From assembly GCA_963931925.1 (NCBI GenBank), contig OZ007569.1:7289957-7353956 (forward strand): a DNA stretch of 64,000 nt. The letters are read 5' to 3'. This stretch comes from Onchidella celtica (lineage: Eukaryota; Mollusca; Gastropoda; Systellommatophora; Onchidiidae). The translations under genes were made by a program, and so were the position numbers. Shown piece after piece: positions 1 to 13,015 of this stretch (its first letter is position 1; every line of letters starts with the position of its first letter). The notes below the pieces were generated by a model that was not told the origin of the DNA, made no database searches, and saw only the letters and a program-made list of their open reading frames with translations.

Positions 1-1346
1 ATATACGCTCTAGTTATTTAGTACTTTTCTTGTGTGGTTGTGTCCGAGTGTGAGTTAGCTGCCTCTCGTGCAGTCGTAACATCCCCAAGACCCTAACTCT
101 GCTCGTGACACTGTACGTGCAGCTGTTGTTTCATTTTATTGTAATTTTCATAGTGATGTTTTGTGTGTTGGTGTGAAAAAATAAGCTGTTACTTTTGCTT
201 CCTCCATTTAGACATGAGATCCCAGTATTTATTGTCACACGAACTATCAACATTAAATCTTTTAAGTAAGGGAAACGAACCTGGAACGAACTAGGGCTTT
301 TGGGACGAACAAATTTCTTTTTTTGTTCCAATAAATACAGCATCTCTTCTACTTTTGCTTCTACTTTTTACTTTTCAAATGCATCTCTGGCGCCTAACAC
401 CTTGGACAGACTGATGGCAACCAGTGGACAAAAGAGACACAAAGGAACTAGTCAAGAATAGCATTAGGCTGGTGCCCCGAGAAACAAAGATCTTCATCCG
501 GACGTTAGCGCATTGGGAAAAACTGTAGTTTTCGTTGGTCCGCGCAGTTACCCGGTAATTAAGGCCTTTGACTTGGGCGCGAGATATCAGACATTAGAAC
601 CTCCCTGTGGGCGGGGCTCAGTGTGATTGCTCGCCTTATTACAGGGCTGCTCACTTTTCGGTGGCGTGACGGGATTCCAAGTCTCATCTCTGGAGTAACC
701 TCTAGTCTTTGTGCTGAAAGGGGCTGAACATTCCTTTCAAGCCAAACCAACCAAACAAATAAATACATGCAAACACGTTTTGGTTGCCAGTTGAATCATG
801 CGGGGATGGTGAAACAGACGAACGATGGACGTCATTGTCGGGGCCAGAGTCTGCGGAAACGTTACATGTAATTATTTCAGACAATTTAGGTCAAATTTTC
901 TAATTAATGACTGAAGTTTACGCCAATTAAGTCATTCACAAAAAGAAAGGAAGTCATTTAGCCAGAATTACAGCGGGTGAACAAAAGTATAGAAAAATGT
1001 ATTTTGTAGAGCCCAATATTGGTGGAAGCGCACACGGTTAGCTTGCCAATGGCATCCTTTATGTTCTGATCCCCCAGGGAATTTACTGTCATCTTATGCC
1101 TGCTTAGCTCTACTGCAACTCATTGCCTTGAACTAGATGTTCATCCACTTGACAAAAATGATGAGCACTCCACATTAAACACTTGCAACCATAACTGTGA
1201 TATTTTTATTCAAAATTGAAAGATAGGAACAGGCTGTGTCACGAGCAGAGTTAGGGTCTTGGGGATGTTATGACTGCACGAGAGGCAGCTAACTCACACT
1301 CGGACACAACCACACAAGAAAAGTATCAAATAACTAGAGCGTATAT
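1..1346. mobile_element. Inverted-repeat element, left side cut by the window edge
   Basis: Bases 1-111 reappear as their reverse complement at 1236-1346 with about three differences. The arms enclose about 1.1 kb (112-1235) with no convincing reading frame. Such long inverted arms are typical of foldback or TIR DNA elements. The arm may extend left of base 1, so the true terminus and any target duplication cannot be read. I see no transposase; an inverted segmental duplication is the alternative. Confidence 0.55.
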
Positions 1347-3838
1347 CTATGTCAGGCCGGTCAGGCCATCTTATTATTTAAATATTAATAAACAAAACAA
1401 AAGACAATAGAGGTATATTCAAAGCAATAAATTCTAATTACTAACTTAATCTATGATATTCATGTAACTATGGTTCCTTATTGGATGTACTGCAATCAAT
1501 AGCAAATGGGTATATTATACGAAACTAGATATCAATCTAAAGTGACAGTTGAGTCGCCACTGGCCAGTCGCCAGGCAAACTCTCCCTAAATCATATGGGC
1601 TTGAATGTTAGGAGAGCCCAGTACGTTCCAAGCCTACAGAAGCACACTTCGGCTTGTAGGTAATTAAACAGTTGCAAAAGACTATATATATATATACACA
1701 ATCACTATTCAATTCATCAACAATGTGCTATATTACTTCAATCATACTATGGAGATAGATCTCGTTCGTCGAGTGCCAGCTGGGGTTTCCTTAGACTTCC
1801 TATGAGGCTGTGGTTCTCTCTCTATCTCTGAACTTCTATTATGCTTAGACAAATAAGATATGTTACCGTTGGTCACGCCTACTGGTAGGCGCGAACATCA
1901 AAAGAGCGCAGCGTGGGCTTTTAAAGGTCAGCCCACTCAGACCTTTCTTTCTAGAGCTCAGTCAGTCCGATTAGCAAGGACTTCTAGTCTTCAGATCACA
2001 CAGTTCAGGTACTGGCCAACCGGAGATACTTCACGACACGATGCTTCTGCTCGTCTGTATTCAATGAATCTGAACGTTACACGATGTTTTATACTATCCA
2101 ACTACCCAGCAGTGCTAGTCCGCTGGCCCAATTAGTTCAGCTATCTCATTGGCCGAAACCTCCCACCATTTTAATTGTAGTAATACGTCTGCACTATTCT
2201 ACCAGTCAGTTAACGTGCAAAAACTTGTCTAGTCATACTTAACAATGTCAACCTTCCCCACCTTGTTTCACCCCTACTCCATTACTTATTAATCAGGAAC
2301 ATTAAAACCGACAAGCGTGAATCTAACAGTTTAACTTTACATTTATTTACTCACCAACTATAATTCGCGAGGACCGTTCAAGGCCACCAGCCAATTTCTC
2401 ATGGCCCTGGTAAAAAAACCACTCACGCTCTGCGTGAGATCTAACAACATCCGAATCATGACAGGCTGCTTATAGCATTCATTGCGTGCATACCTTGCGT
2501 GCTCTGCTTCATTGCTCATTATGATTGCATGTATCTTCGAGTTTTTGTTTCCATGACTACACTTCCATCAACTGCTGTTCATCGATTTTCTTGTTCATTG
2601 TTTTTACTCACTGATTTTGATTCAGGTATAATTATCAGCTCACAGTGTCTTGTGGAACAATGATCAATCAGTCTCCTTCAGCCCTCGCGTGACATCAAGG
2701 GGAAGCTTGCGGGTGGAGATTCAAAGACAAAAATTAAGCCTTTAGTGTCCGGCATTCCACACCTTAAACACGTCACCAGAGTCCAATGTTCTGGAACTGG
2801 AAGGTTTCTGAATTTGTCAAGAAAATAAATGATTTTCAGTGATAAATATTTGTTTTTGCGTTCATTTAACCAGTTTGGCTTAGTTTTCCAAGATTCATAA
2901 TTTTTCTGTTGTCTAAGTTAATATTTGTCTGGGTATCAGAAGATTAATATGTTATTTGTTTTTTTAAAATACCGTTCATATTGCAGCAGCAACAACGAAA
3001 TCAACAACAGCAACAATTTAATTGGTAAAAATTACATTGCCAAAAGAAAAACAAAAGTCGTGGGTGAAAATGGAAAAATTGAACGCTTCCAACAAGATAC
3101 ATGCATGACTGTGCAATAGTCCACAGTTTTCTAACCAGTGGTTATTCTGTGATATTTTGTAGCCATATTTTGTATGTCAGGGTGTTAGTTGAACTTGATG
3201 GGGTGCTATTTCCCAGTTGACACGCCAGTCAATCCTTCCGTGATGCAATGGGATAGATAAACCAGAGGAAAGGCGCATTGACTCATTGATTTATTCCTCG
3301 CGGAAGACGGGACGGCGCATACCCTTGCGTGGCGTAAACAATTACAATGTCATTACACCTTGCTGCATGGAAAATGAAATTAAGCCTCTTCTGAATCGCG
3401 GCATTAACTCATTCTATATGGATTTCAAATATTCAAGTATGCTAGGCGTTGTCAAGAGCCATAATTTGGCAGGTGAATTTTCAAAATGTAACGGGTTTTC
3501 TGGCATTCTTTCAGCTACAATTTGTAACCAACATTTCTGTATGCAGGGAGTGCTTTCGTTTTGCACATTGTCATAGAGATGAAGACTGCATTTGAAGTAT
3601 CATTCATTCATTATTGATTAATTGAGTATTGATTTTTGTGTTGTCTATACCTTTACATCGCATTAAGTTTCTCTCTTTCTGTGTGACGAAGATGTTTTAG
3701 TTAACGCGTTGGCGATGACTTTTCGCGAAAAATATGCTTGCTGCTTTCTTTTGATCCATACTGATAAGCACGGATAGTGAGCAATTATGTCATCAGAATA
3801 GCCAGAACGAGAGCACCAGACAACAGCAGCAGCAGCAA

Positions 3839-3869
<31 letters not shown>

Positions 3870-3870
3870 G
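1347..3870. other. Non-coding stretch without recognised features
   Basis: No frame here looks like a gene: the open frames of 64 to 96 codons have no recognisable motif. It contains a short TA run near 1684-1696 and a (CAA)n tract at about 3838-3869 that abuts the next inverted-repeat element. The part from 1350 to about 2700 has a more even base composition than its surroundings and could belong to the element at 1-1346, but I cannot show this. Confidence 0.4.
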
Positions 3871-4166
3871 TCGTCATGGTGCTGACCTTTTGGCCTAAGT
3901 CATTTTTTGCACTTCTAAGAAAATCGCAAAAAAACTTATTTAAATTCTTTTGCAATGCAGTCAGACCTAGGTCAAAGTGACTCTAGGTAAAAGTGGCCAT
4001 CATCCACGTTGGCTGAAACAACCCCAGAACCAAAATGGCCTACGTCTATGAATGAGTTAGGCCATTACACTATACAGAAAGTTTTATTTCCAGGATAATG
4101 GCTTGGCAATTTGGAATGATTTTTACATTAAGTCTGACTTCGGCCAAAAGGTTAGCACCATGACGA
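3871..4166. mobile_element. Small foldback/MITE-like element
   Basis: The 25 bases at 3871-3895 (TCGTCATGGTGCTGACC...) are matched by the reverse complement of 4142-4166 with one mismatch, enclosing a 296-bp non-coding unit. Similarity between the arms continues weakly for another ten bases inward. No target duplication is visible because the left flank is a (CAA)n repeat. The superfamily is unknown. Confidence 0.55.
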
Positions 4167-4290
4167 TATGCTCATCTAGCTTCTGATCGAATTCTAGCTC
4201 ACCTGCATAACAACATGGATTCATCACCTGACATGATACGATAAAAAAATATGAGTGAATGGTAGACAAATAGATACATGTAATATGCAG

Positions 4291-6717
4291 TTAATAATAA
4301 TAATAGTTCGTCCATCAGGTATGATGATGACCTTAACAACACCAGAGGAATAAAGAACAGAAATTGTTGAGAATTTCAACACATGGACAATAAAGAGAAC
4401 TAAAGGACACAGAGGACAGAATGGAAAGACTGTTCTTTCATGACTTATGGCTTCTCATGTGACTGATAAGTCCTATTTTTGCCCTGCAGACCCTTCCGCA
4501 TAAATGACAAGAGTGCTCCGTTGGTTCAGTACCACTGGGCCTTTCCTTGCGCCGTTCTCTTTTTTTGATAGCCTGCTGGACTCTGTCAGCTTCCCATGCT
4601 TTGCTGCCTCTGGTAAGGGCCGCCCTCCAATTTGCACGATCAAGCGAGAGCTTTTCCCACTCACTCACATCAATGGCAAAGGCCTTCAGTGATTGCTTGA
4701 GAGTGTCTTTGTAACGTCTCTTTGGGGCCCCAACATTCCTCGTTCCATTGGAGAGCTCAGAGAAGAAGATTTGCTTAGGGAGTCTGGAGTCGGGCATTCT
4801 GACAACATGTCCTGCCCAACGTAGCTGAATTTTTTTCAGGTGGCAGAAGATGCTCAATTCCTTGGCACGATTGAGGACCTCAGTGTCTGGAATTTTATCC
4901 TGCCATTTGATCCTTAGGATCTTTCTAAGGCAGGCCAGATGAAAGTGATTTAGCTTTCTGGCATGCGATTGGTACACTGTCCAGGTTTCAGCCCCATAGA
5001 GTAGGGTGGGAAGGACCACAGCATTGTACACTTTCAGCTTAGTGTCTGTGCGAATGCCGGCAACATCCCATACTCTCTTTCGAAGCCTGCCAAATGCAGA
5101 GCTGGCTTTGCTGATTCTTGAGAGAATTTCAGTATCAACACGAGCCGCGGAAGACAGTGTACTGCCAAGATAGGTGAAGTTCTCCGACACCTTCAGAAGA
5201 CTGTCATGGACTTTGATATTTGGGGTCACAGGATACTTGTCGTCTGGAGTAGGCTGATGGAGCACTTCCGTCTTCTTTGTGCTTATTGTGAGGCCAAGAT
5301 TTTCCAGAGGCCTTCACGACACACTGTGTCAAATGCTTTTGTGAGGTCAACAAATGTGATATACAGCGCTTTATTTTGTTCCATGCATTTTTCCTGAATC
5401 TGTCTGGCAGCAAAAATCATATCCGCCGTTCCCCTCTCTTTACGAAAGCCACATTGGCTCTCGGGAAGCAAGTCATTTGATGAGAGGTGATCAAGAAGGC
5501 GATTCAGAAGCATTCTTGCCAATATTTTGCCAGCAATTGAAAGTAGAGAGATTCCCCGATGGTTGTCACAGACTTGGCTGTCCCCTTTGTTTTTGTACAG
5601 ATGGATGATTGAAGCATCTTTGAAGTCCTGTGGCAGCTTCCCTGCTTTCAACATATGATTGAACAACTCGGTCAACCTTTCAATAAGCTTTTCTCCACCG
5701 AAGGCATACACCTCAGCAGGAATTGAATCCACGCCTGGTGATTTGTTAAAGGACATCTGATTTGTGGCAGTTCGGGTCTCATTTGCTGTGAATGGCTTGG
5801 CAAGAGCTGCATTAATAGGAGTCTGAGGGAGGCGGTCAATGGACTCAGTATTTATATTTGATGGCCGATTTAGCACACATCCGAAATGTTCTGCCCAACG
5901 CTGAATTATGGCATTCAATTCAACAATGCGTGTTGAACCATCTGACGCAAGAAGTGGCGTAGTGCCAGAGCGGGATGGCCCAAACACAGCTCGGAGGCTC
6001 TCAAAGAACTTTCTAGTGTTGTTTGTGTCGGCATATTTCTGAGTTTCTCTTACTCGCTCTTCTAGCCAGTCATTTTTCATTTTCCTCAGCTTCTTCTGGA
6101 GTACACCCTTACATGCACGCAGTGCATCAGCTTTTGCTGTGGAAGAGGGGTCACTGCAGTGAGCTTGGATGAGACTATTTTTTTCTTTGATGAGCACTTT
6201 GATTTCATTATCATTATCATTGAACCAGTCCTGGTGCTTGCGGACAGGAAAACCAACTGTGCTGCTGGCGCAAGAGTGTACAGTCGTATTTAGGTCAGTC
6301 CAGCTCTGTTCAATGTTCTCAGGGTCAAAAGTCACGCAATCCAATTTTGAGGAGAGTTCTGATGAGAGCTCGCTCTGTTTCTCAGCTGAGCAGAGTTTTG
6401 AAACATTTAGGCGTTTAGGTGGCGCTTTCCCTTGAAGTTCGACTGCACCCTTGCCTTTCCAGAAGAAGGTGTATCCACCACTGAGCTCTTTGAGTTGGCC
6501 ACTATCAGGGAGTCTGGTCTCACTGAGTGCCACTATGTCCAGGTTGTACCTGCTGAGCTCAATGGCAATAAGTGCAGTGCGTCTTTCCGGGTTGTTTGAG
6601 TTGTCCTGTAGTGTGCGTATATTCCAGGCTCCTAGCCTGAGTAAGCTGAATTTCTTTTTGTTTCGACCGCAAAAAGGGATCCCCACTGGTCGCGGTATAC
6701 CAGTCAGGGTGATGTGA
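4291..6717 (-). mobile_element. LINE retrotransposon with internal deletions
   Basis: Non-LTR element read on the minus strand, containing part of an endonuclease, a reverse transcriptase lacking its centre, a C-terminal zinc finger, a ~150-bp 3' UTR (4295-4437) and a short TTA/ATT-type tail (4291-4304). The 3' UTR is repeated without visible mismatch at 22625-22775, confirming this end of the element. The 5' boundary is uncertain: up to 7.5 kb may be 5' UTR. No target duplication was found. Confidence 0.85.
4438..6686 (-). pseudogene. LINE endonuclease/reverse transcriptase, two deletions
   Basis: On the minus strand 6686-5283 starts as an APE-type endonuclease (LRLGAWNIRTL; DIVALSETRL; GYTFFWKGK) and then jumps at about residue 80 to the linker before the RT (APPKRLNVSKL), so most of the endonuclease is gone in frame. 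The RT begins normally (SPGVDSIPAEVY; DNHRGISLLSIAGKI; ESQCGFRKERGTADM) through motif A (FVDLTKAFDTV), and then breaks at about 5300. There it shifts frame into LGLTISTKKTEV, losing the palm segment with the catalytic FADD box. The remainder, to 4438, has the thumb (YLGSTLSS; LYGAETW; RWAGHVVRM) and a final C2H2 finger (CHLCGRVC...H...H). Such a copy cannot copy itself. The family is common in molluscan genomes; the clade assignment (RTE- or CR1-like) is open. Confidence 0.9.
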
Positions 6718-8253
6718 AGTGGGCTTTCTTTAGGGCACCTTTTCTAGCCCCTTCCTCAGTTGAGGTGAGCAGTGCTATCCTTAAATAAGGCTGCTCAGCT
6801 ACTGTGGGTGCTGCCTCCCCGCGCCTCCACTTCAATCGACGATGAAGAGACCATAGCCCACAGCCAGTAGGTCTGTGCTAACAGCTTCCAGTCTATCCAA
6901 ACCTGCTGCCACCGCACTCGCCCATCGCCGTTGGAATTTTGAGAGGAAAGAAGACGAGACAAAGATGAAAGAAGACGAGGTGAGTGTTAAGACTGGCGCA
7001 AAGAATTTGTTTTTAGTGAGAAAGAGCTGCGCAAACATCAGACTCACTCTCTCGCCTGGACACAACTTATCCAAGTGGCAAGACAGGGTCAAGACGACTG
7101 GAAATGTATCCAGGTGCAGGAGGATGCCAGAGGGACAGTCATATTGCCTGACCGGCTGCCTGTAGGCTACTCCACAGCCTCGCAGTCCCAACTGACTAGG
7201 GTGAAAGACCCAAACCAAAGAACACCAATACTGGTGGATGCTCTGTGTCACGATATCCAGGCCAGAGTGACGGTATATTGCCATCTGCCCTATCAATCAA
7301 CCACTGGCCTGCTGCCGCCAGCTTCGAAGCTGCGTCCGGGAAGTTTGCTCAATTCTTCGTCTGTGATTTAGGCAAACAAGCCTATGACCACACCGCTACC
7401 GGGGGCCAATATGAAGGACTCAAGTACTGAGGGTCACATTGTGCCCTAGCATGTGGCCGTTGGGTTAGATGAAACCTCCTCCGCCCTGGCCGTTCGCACC
7501 GACAGGTGCACGCCCACTGATACCATGCTAGCGTACCAGTTCATGAAGCAGGTTGTACTGGATTACATGTTACCAGTAGCAGATTTTTCTGACCTGACAA
7601 AAAATATGCAGTTATATGATGTTTAAAACACAAGTGGCCTTCTACAGAGGCCTGCAAACTTGCAAGCAGATAAGACACACAAACAAATTCACATTATATT
7701 GACTCAGTGAGAGCAAATGTAGTCTTAATAAGCGAAGCACACAATATCACAATTATGAAATTGTGTTTTGTAAAGCATCCCGCCTGGGATTTCCGTTCTG
7801 GGCGATGAGCCATGAAAGAGGGGATTAACGACGGGGAATTTTATCTATAGAGGCGAACACCGAGAGTGAGACATCTGTTGTTCTGTGAGCTTCCTCTATA
7901 ACAGGAGTGATCATATCCGGAACGTCATGACCGCAGGAGGTTAACGTACTTTGTATGCTCCAGGCTGAGCGAGACACTGATAGTTTTCTAGCCTTTTTCT
8001 GCTTGATCTTCATTTACGATTTTTCTCTCTCTCTCTGTCTCTCTAGTTCTCTGTCGCTAATGCCTGAGCTGTGAAAATGATGCACTAATATTTTGAGATA
8101 TGTACATCTCCATTAAATCTCTAATTTGTGTAAAGCAGTTCAAATATTAATCACAGGTTTAGGGATTTTAGGATGAAAAATAAGAAACTGTCATTTAATC
8201 AGTGAAGAATGAAAAACATTGGTTCATGTAACATTGAGAATCACTAGTTTAGA
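6718..8253. other. Possible LINE 5' UTR, then unassigned DNA
   Basis: The first 800 bases are GC-richer than the surroundings and lie directly 5' of the LINE coding region on its strand, so they may be its 5' UTR. Open frames on both strands (for example 6832-7296 minus) carry no known motif. From about 7560 the sequence returns to the AT-rich background with a short CT tract near 8024. Confidence 0.35.
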
Positions 8254-8715
8254 AAGGTGGTTCTCAACCTTTTTCAGTCAATCGCTCCCTCAGGCTCCAA
8301 AGTTTCTGTCATCGCCCCTTTCTCCTACCTCCCCCGAAATCTCCGCCCAAAGCCAACAAATACATTTCACAAGAAGACAGACTACACACAGTTACGATGT
8401 TCAGTTTTTCAAAGCTTTGTTAATGACAACAATAGGCGTGTTGATTATTCATTATAAAACAGAAAGCATTCTTTATCAGATATGCACTAACAAGAAAAGG
8501 TAGGCCTCTTCTGTTCATAAAACTCATCTATGTGTGATGTTGAACAAGTCAGTGGTTGCCCTGTATCTGCTCCCAAATAATCCTCTATTCATGGTTTGGC
8601 CCCACCCCCATCATTTTCACCCCCTTGTCTCCCTTTTCTTCATGTTTGCCCTCCCCCCCCCCCCCAAATCAAAATGGCCCCCAGGGGGCGATATCGCCCA
8701 TGTTGAGAACCACTG
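8254..8715. mobile_element. hAT (Charlie-type) MITE
   Basis: The left end carries GGTGGTTCTCAACCTTTTT and the right end GTTGAGAACCACTG, the inverted termini well known from hAT/Charlie non-autonomous elements; the subterminal GCCCCCAGGGGGCGATATCG is also typical. The flanking octamers TAGTTTAG and TGGTTTGG resemble each other at six of eight positions, consistent with an aged 8-bp duplication. The interior is non-coding. Confidence 0.75.
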
Positions 8716-8912
8716 GTTTGGAGGATGAAAAACGTCGATAAAAAAAAGAAAAAAGAACTTATTTTTTATGAACTTTTTGTTTAATGAAGAACAAGAATAG
8801 TTGATCTAGGGACAATGAGAGATGTTGATTTGAAGGAAGGCCAGAAGCGACTTTGTCCATCAAAATAAAAGGCAAGAAAAAAAAGGGTGGTTTTTTGGGG
8901 GGGGGGGGTGAG

Positions 8913-8975
<63 letters not shown>

Positions 8976-10404
8976 AAACCGACAGAAAAAAAGAAGATCC
9001 CCTCAGTGAAATGTATATGAACGTAGATCAGGTTGGTGTATCTGGCATGTCACTCTATGGCCACATGGAGATTTGGAGGCGATCTGCGATATATCTTCAG
9101 ATTCTCCATTTCTAAACGGCCCGACTTTCGAGTGCTGAACATTTTGAGTTAAATGTTTCTTCGTACTTACGTTTTTGTCATCACTGCTTCTTGATGGGAC
9201 GGATTTTAAGCGTGGCATTTTTTGTGCATGTTTACAGGGAAATTCACAGAACATACTGCAGCTGCTGCCAGAAAGTTCATTGTATTTGTAGAGTTATTAG
9301 ATATAGAAGATAATTTTTACCATCTGCAATTGGTCTGAACACGGCATTCTAGCTAGATCTGTACCATGTGTTATAAGGGTTCAATGTCATGTTACTTCAT
9401 ATTATGTTACACATGTCTGTTACAAAGTTATGACATGTTCTTGTAATAATTTGTTACATGTATGTATGTGCTCTTTAGGTTACGTTCAGTGAAAAAGATT
9501 TTCATTATGGGATCATAAAGTGATTCATATCATATCTCATCTTATCTTAGTACAAGATGTCAGCAGGTTTGCTGACACTGGTGGTTAGCCAGCTGCCCTG
9601 ACAGAGTTACATTGTTCTATGAAGCCTGCAGAGGTCTTAGCCCTACACAATGTCAAAAACGTTAGCCCTGTTCACTTAACGTATTGGCTCAGCGATGTCA
9701 CTGACCGAGACCTTGATAAAAGCAATATTGACGGTCTACTCAAAAAATGAACCAGCAGATGGGCTTAATCACAATACAACACCTACGGCCTCGGTTGGCA
9801 GTCAGTGATATTGATAGATCGAGGACGGTGATAAATTATGTTTGTCCGAGATTGATGCGTGTTTAACAACTTATCTATATCTAACATGAGATTGTAAAGA
9901 ATTGCCTATACAATAGTGCGAGTTTATTTAATTATTTATTGGCCGAGATAAACTTGTCCTCTCTCCCTTCTCTCTCTCTCTCTCTTTCTCCCCTTCTCTC
10001 TCTCTCCTTTTGTCCCTGATCTAGTTAGTTTCCCAAAATAACCCACAATTTACTGTGGATTTCATATGTGCCAGGGCAGTAGTTTCTTGGCTGGGAAATT
10101 GCACCAAACTGAACGGGTGTCAAACACAATCTCCCATGGGTTGAGCCTGCCAAAGAGAGCAAAGAAATGTATTTTGCCACCACAAAGACGCTGTAAAAGA
10201 TTGCCTCAGACTTGAATCAACACAATACAAAAGGAGCCTGGGATAGTTTAGTTGACATGAAGAAAATTAATTCTATCGTTTTTGAAACTTTTATTCAGGC
10301 TGCAGGGTTGAGTGAAAGAAAAAAAAAGAGAGAGAGGGGAGGGGGGGGGGGGTCATAATTAAACCACAACGAAATAGTACCTCCATTAATTTTTATAATA
10401 ATAT

Positions 10405-10455
<51 letters not shown>

Positions 10456-10708
10456 TGTATTTATTTATGTATTTATTTATGTATTTACTTATTCATAAAT
10501 TTATCTATCTATTTATTTTGCACAATAGCATGTTAGGATATGACATCTTATCAAAGAGGCACATAAGTAAGAAATCCCACAGAGTATAATTTGTAACAAT
10601 TGTGTGTTTAGCTCTTTATTTTAGGAGGTTTGCTGCCCTTGGCATTTACACCTCACTTTTTTTTTTTGGTTTTATTTTCCTGTTGTGGTAGGGATAAGTT
10701 TTTTTTAG
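8716..10708. other. Non-coding DNA with simple repeats
   Basis: It holds a G12-type run (8897-8908), a perfect (GA)n tract at about 8915-8972, a CT-rich patch near 9958-10010, a GA/G run near 10327-10352 and an (ATTT)n array at about 10402-10520. The open frames over the GA tract are low-complexity artefacts. No gene seen. Confidence 0.6.
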
Positions 10709-10966
10709 AATTTTGCCTGGGCAGCGGCCTTGTACGGCCCGCTCTTCACGATTTCCAACCGCCAAGGCATTTTCAACGTGCGCAACGTGCACACGAGCCC
10801 TCCGAAGTTTTCGTCCTTATCCGAGAAGACTTGGTGGTCGATCCTACCTACCATAGGATCAGGGACAGGAGAGTATACGGGAAAAATCCCAAAAATTCCA
10901 ACATGCCTGCACCGACCGAGATTTGAACCCGATACGTTCGGCATGAGAGGCGAACACCTTGTTTGT
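10709..10966 (-). mobile_element. tRNA-derived SINE, copy 1
   Basis: Read on the minus strand it begins with a tRNA-like head whose B box is GGTTCAAATC, followed by a core shared with 31557-31802 and 49730-50206 (CGTGTGCACGTTGCGCACGT-type stretch, then GGCAGCGGCC... near the 3' side). RNA polymerase III promoter boxes of this kind define tRNA-SINEs. The LINE-related 3' tail found in the third copy is absent. Confidence 0.75.
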
Positions 10967-11696
10967 AACAATTCCAAGTACTCAAATCTTTTGAAATTTT
11001 CTGTATTTATACTCTATTAGTATTCCAAGACACCAATACAAGAGAAAGAGTGTGTGTAAAATTTTATTATAAATCGTTTGGGATGTCTCCCAGCGTTGCT
11101 ACAGATAATTGACCGAGGCTTGCCAGGAATTGCAACAGCGTCTTGACAACTGACGCCCGTGACAGGCCATATAATTGTTCTCCCATATCAACTGTGCGCA
11201 ACGGCTGCCACACCTGGAGGTAATTTTCATCAAATATCAAGAGTGCCTTAGGTATTGCTGAGGGATGTCCTTGGAGTTTCATTTTGACTGTAAAACGGTT
11301 TACAGTCAATGGAACAGCTTGTTGAGTGACTTGAAAGCCATAATGAAAAGTGACCTCAGTCATCCGGGAAGATAATCTTTGACTGATTGCATCTCATTAT
11401 TTCCCACGGCCTTTGATCAACCGGCTGTGTCAGCTTGTGAAACGGAAGAGATGTTGATCATAAAATGCTAAAACATTGCTACTTCCTGAAAAGCGAGTCA
11501 TAAGGTCACTTTTTTTTATTTAATAAACAAAATCAATGATAAAACTGTAGTTTAAACACTGCCTCAACGAAGTGGCATCTCTGTAGCGATCTCAGATTTC
11601 CGAAGTTATGCTGTGGAAACGAAATAGCTATGAAAAGCTGAATATACACTGGAATGGTATGTTTATTTTCGGGTGATAACAGTCATATTTTAGACA
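10967..11696. other. Unassigned non-coding DNA
   Basis: No repeat or gene could be assigned. A minus-strand open frame of 98 codons (11067-11363) has no motif and no flanking signals. Confidence 0.4.
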
Positions 11697-11755
11697 GTTG
11701 TTACTTGTACACACGTGCACCAAGCGTTTTGCGCTAGGGGCCCGTACGTGTACGT

Positions 11756-11763
11756 ACCTATCC
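11756..11763 (+). repeat. P-element target site duplication, left
   Basis: ACCTATCC directly before the left inverted repeat; the same octamer follows the right one at 16218-16225. An 8-bp duplication is the hallmark of P-element insertion. Confidence 0.92.
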
Positions 11764-11796
11764 CAAGGAGCTTACAACAAATAGAGGGCGGACTCG
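11764..11796 (+). repeat. P-element left terminal inverted repeat
   Basis: 33 bases, 32 identical to the reverse complement of 16185-16217; the mismatch is at position 20 (A here, G on the other side). Confidence 0.92.
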
Positions 11797-11850
11797 CTCG
11801 CTCAGCGAGCCCGCGACGCGTGGGAAGTAACATGGCTGACTCGGCATCCA

Positions 11851-11862
11851 TACTGGGGGCAT
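11851..11862 (+). repeat. P-element subterminal inverted repeat, left
   Basis: TACTGGGGGCAT, perfectly inverted at 16131-16142. It corresponds in size and place to the 11-bp internal repeats of Drosophila P, which act as transposition enhancers there; function here is inferred. Confidence 0.75.
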
Positions 11863-13015
11863 GGTTTCTCGTTACCAATGACTGCCGCGCGCAGCAACCT
11901 GTATGGCTAGTTGAAATAGGTTTGGTAGAACCTGACTTTTCACTACATTTATTTCATTTATATTATTCACTGACCCCTCTCCAAGAAAAAAAAAATAAAT
12001 TACATAAAAATAAAATAGCTATACATACTCTTAAGTAGGCTAAACATTTGGTTGTTTTTTTTAAAGGTGTAGATCAGATGTAAAGTTCTAGGGGTTTTAA
12101 TTTGATCTCTACTGGATTATTTTTGTCAGTAGGCCATCATATCGCTCTGCAGTGTTTTCTGATCCTTGCTTGGTAAGATAGGCTATAGAAAGGAAGAGAA
12201 ACCTGTTACTGTTAGTAGTTACTGACCTAGGAGACTTGTCATTGTATTCTAAGTATAATGCAAGATTTAAAAGCTGATAAATACTGATTGTATGCTTATG
12301 TTATGGTTATTAATTATGACTAATGACAAGTACTGATAGATGGATTGTAACATTGTTAGTCTTAGAGTGTGTGGTTGAATAGCAAAGAAAATAGACATTA
12401 GGCACTGAATATAAAACATTTAGATCGAATTACCTTTACTCTGCCAAACGTCGCTTGCCTACACATAATCAGGTTGATGATGTCATGGTATCATTCCTAA
12501 AGCAGGTAGTGTGGTGATCACTGTCAATCCAAGCAATAGGCTATATATCAATGCTTGTCTCCATGGTAAACTCCAATAATCAAACAAAAAAATTCCTTCC
12601 TGGTATACCCCAAAACGGTCGTAACACTGCCTGTCAGAATGGAGGAGGTTGAAAATGGTAGCTGGAGCATTCCTTGTATCCCCCACCCACGTCGTGAGCT
12701 CAACAGGTTTCTGCTCCGATGGTTGATTTCTCTCTCTCCAGTGACAGGTAATATCTAGACACCTTACGTCCTCCTCCCATCCACCCAAGGAGGTGAAGCC
12801 CTGGTTAACTAGAGGAGTTGGTAAACTCAATTATCAAACAGAAATATTCCTTTATAGTATAGTAAAACGTCCAATGATCAAGCAGAAAAACGTTCATGGA
12901 AAACTCCAATAATCAAACAATAATGTTAAATTCCAGTAATCAAGCAGGAAAATGCTTTCATGGGAAACTGCAATATATATACAAATCACACACACAAAAA
13001 AAACCCAACTAAAGG

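Noticed and set aside
6832-7371. Overlapping 96-154-codon frames upstream of the LINE
   Set aside because: Frames on both strands without motifs; more likely LINE 5' UTR or flanking DNA.
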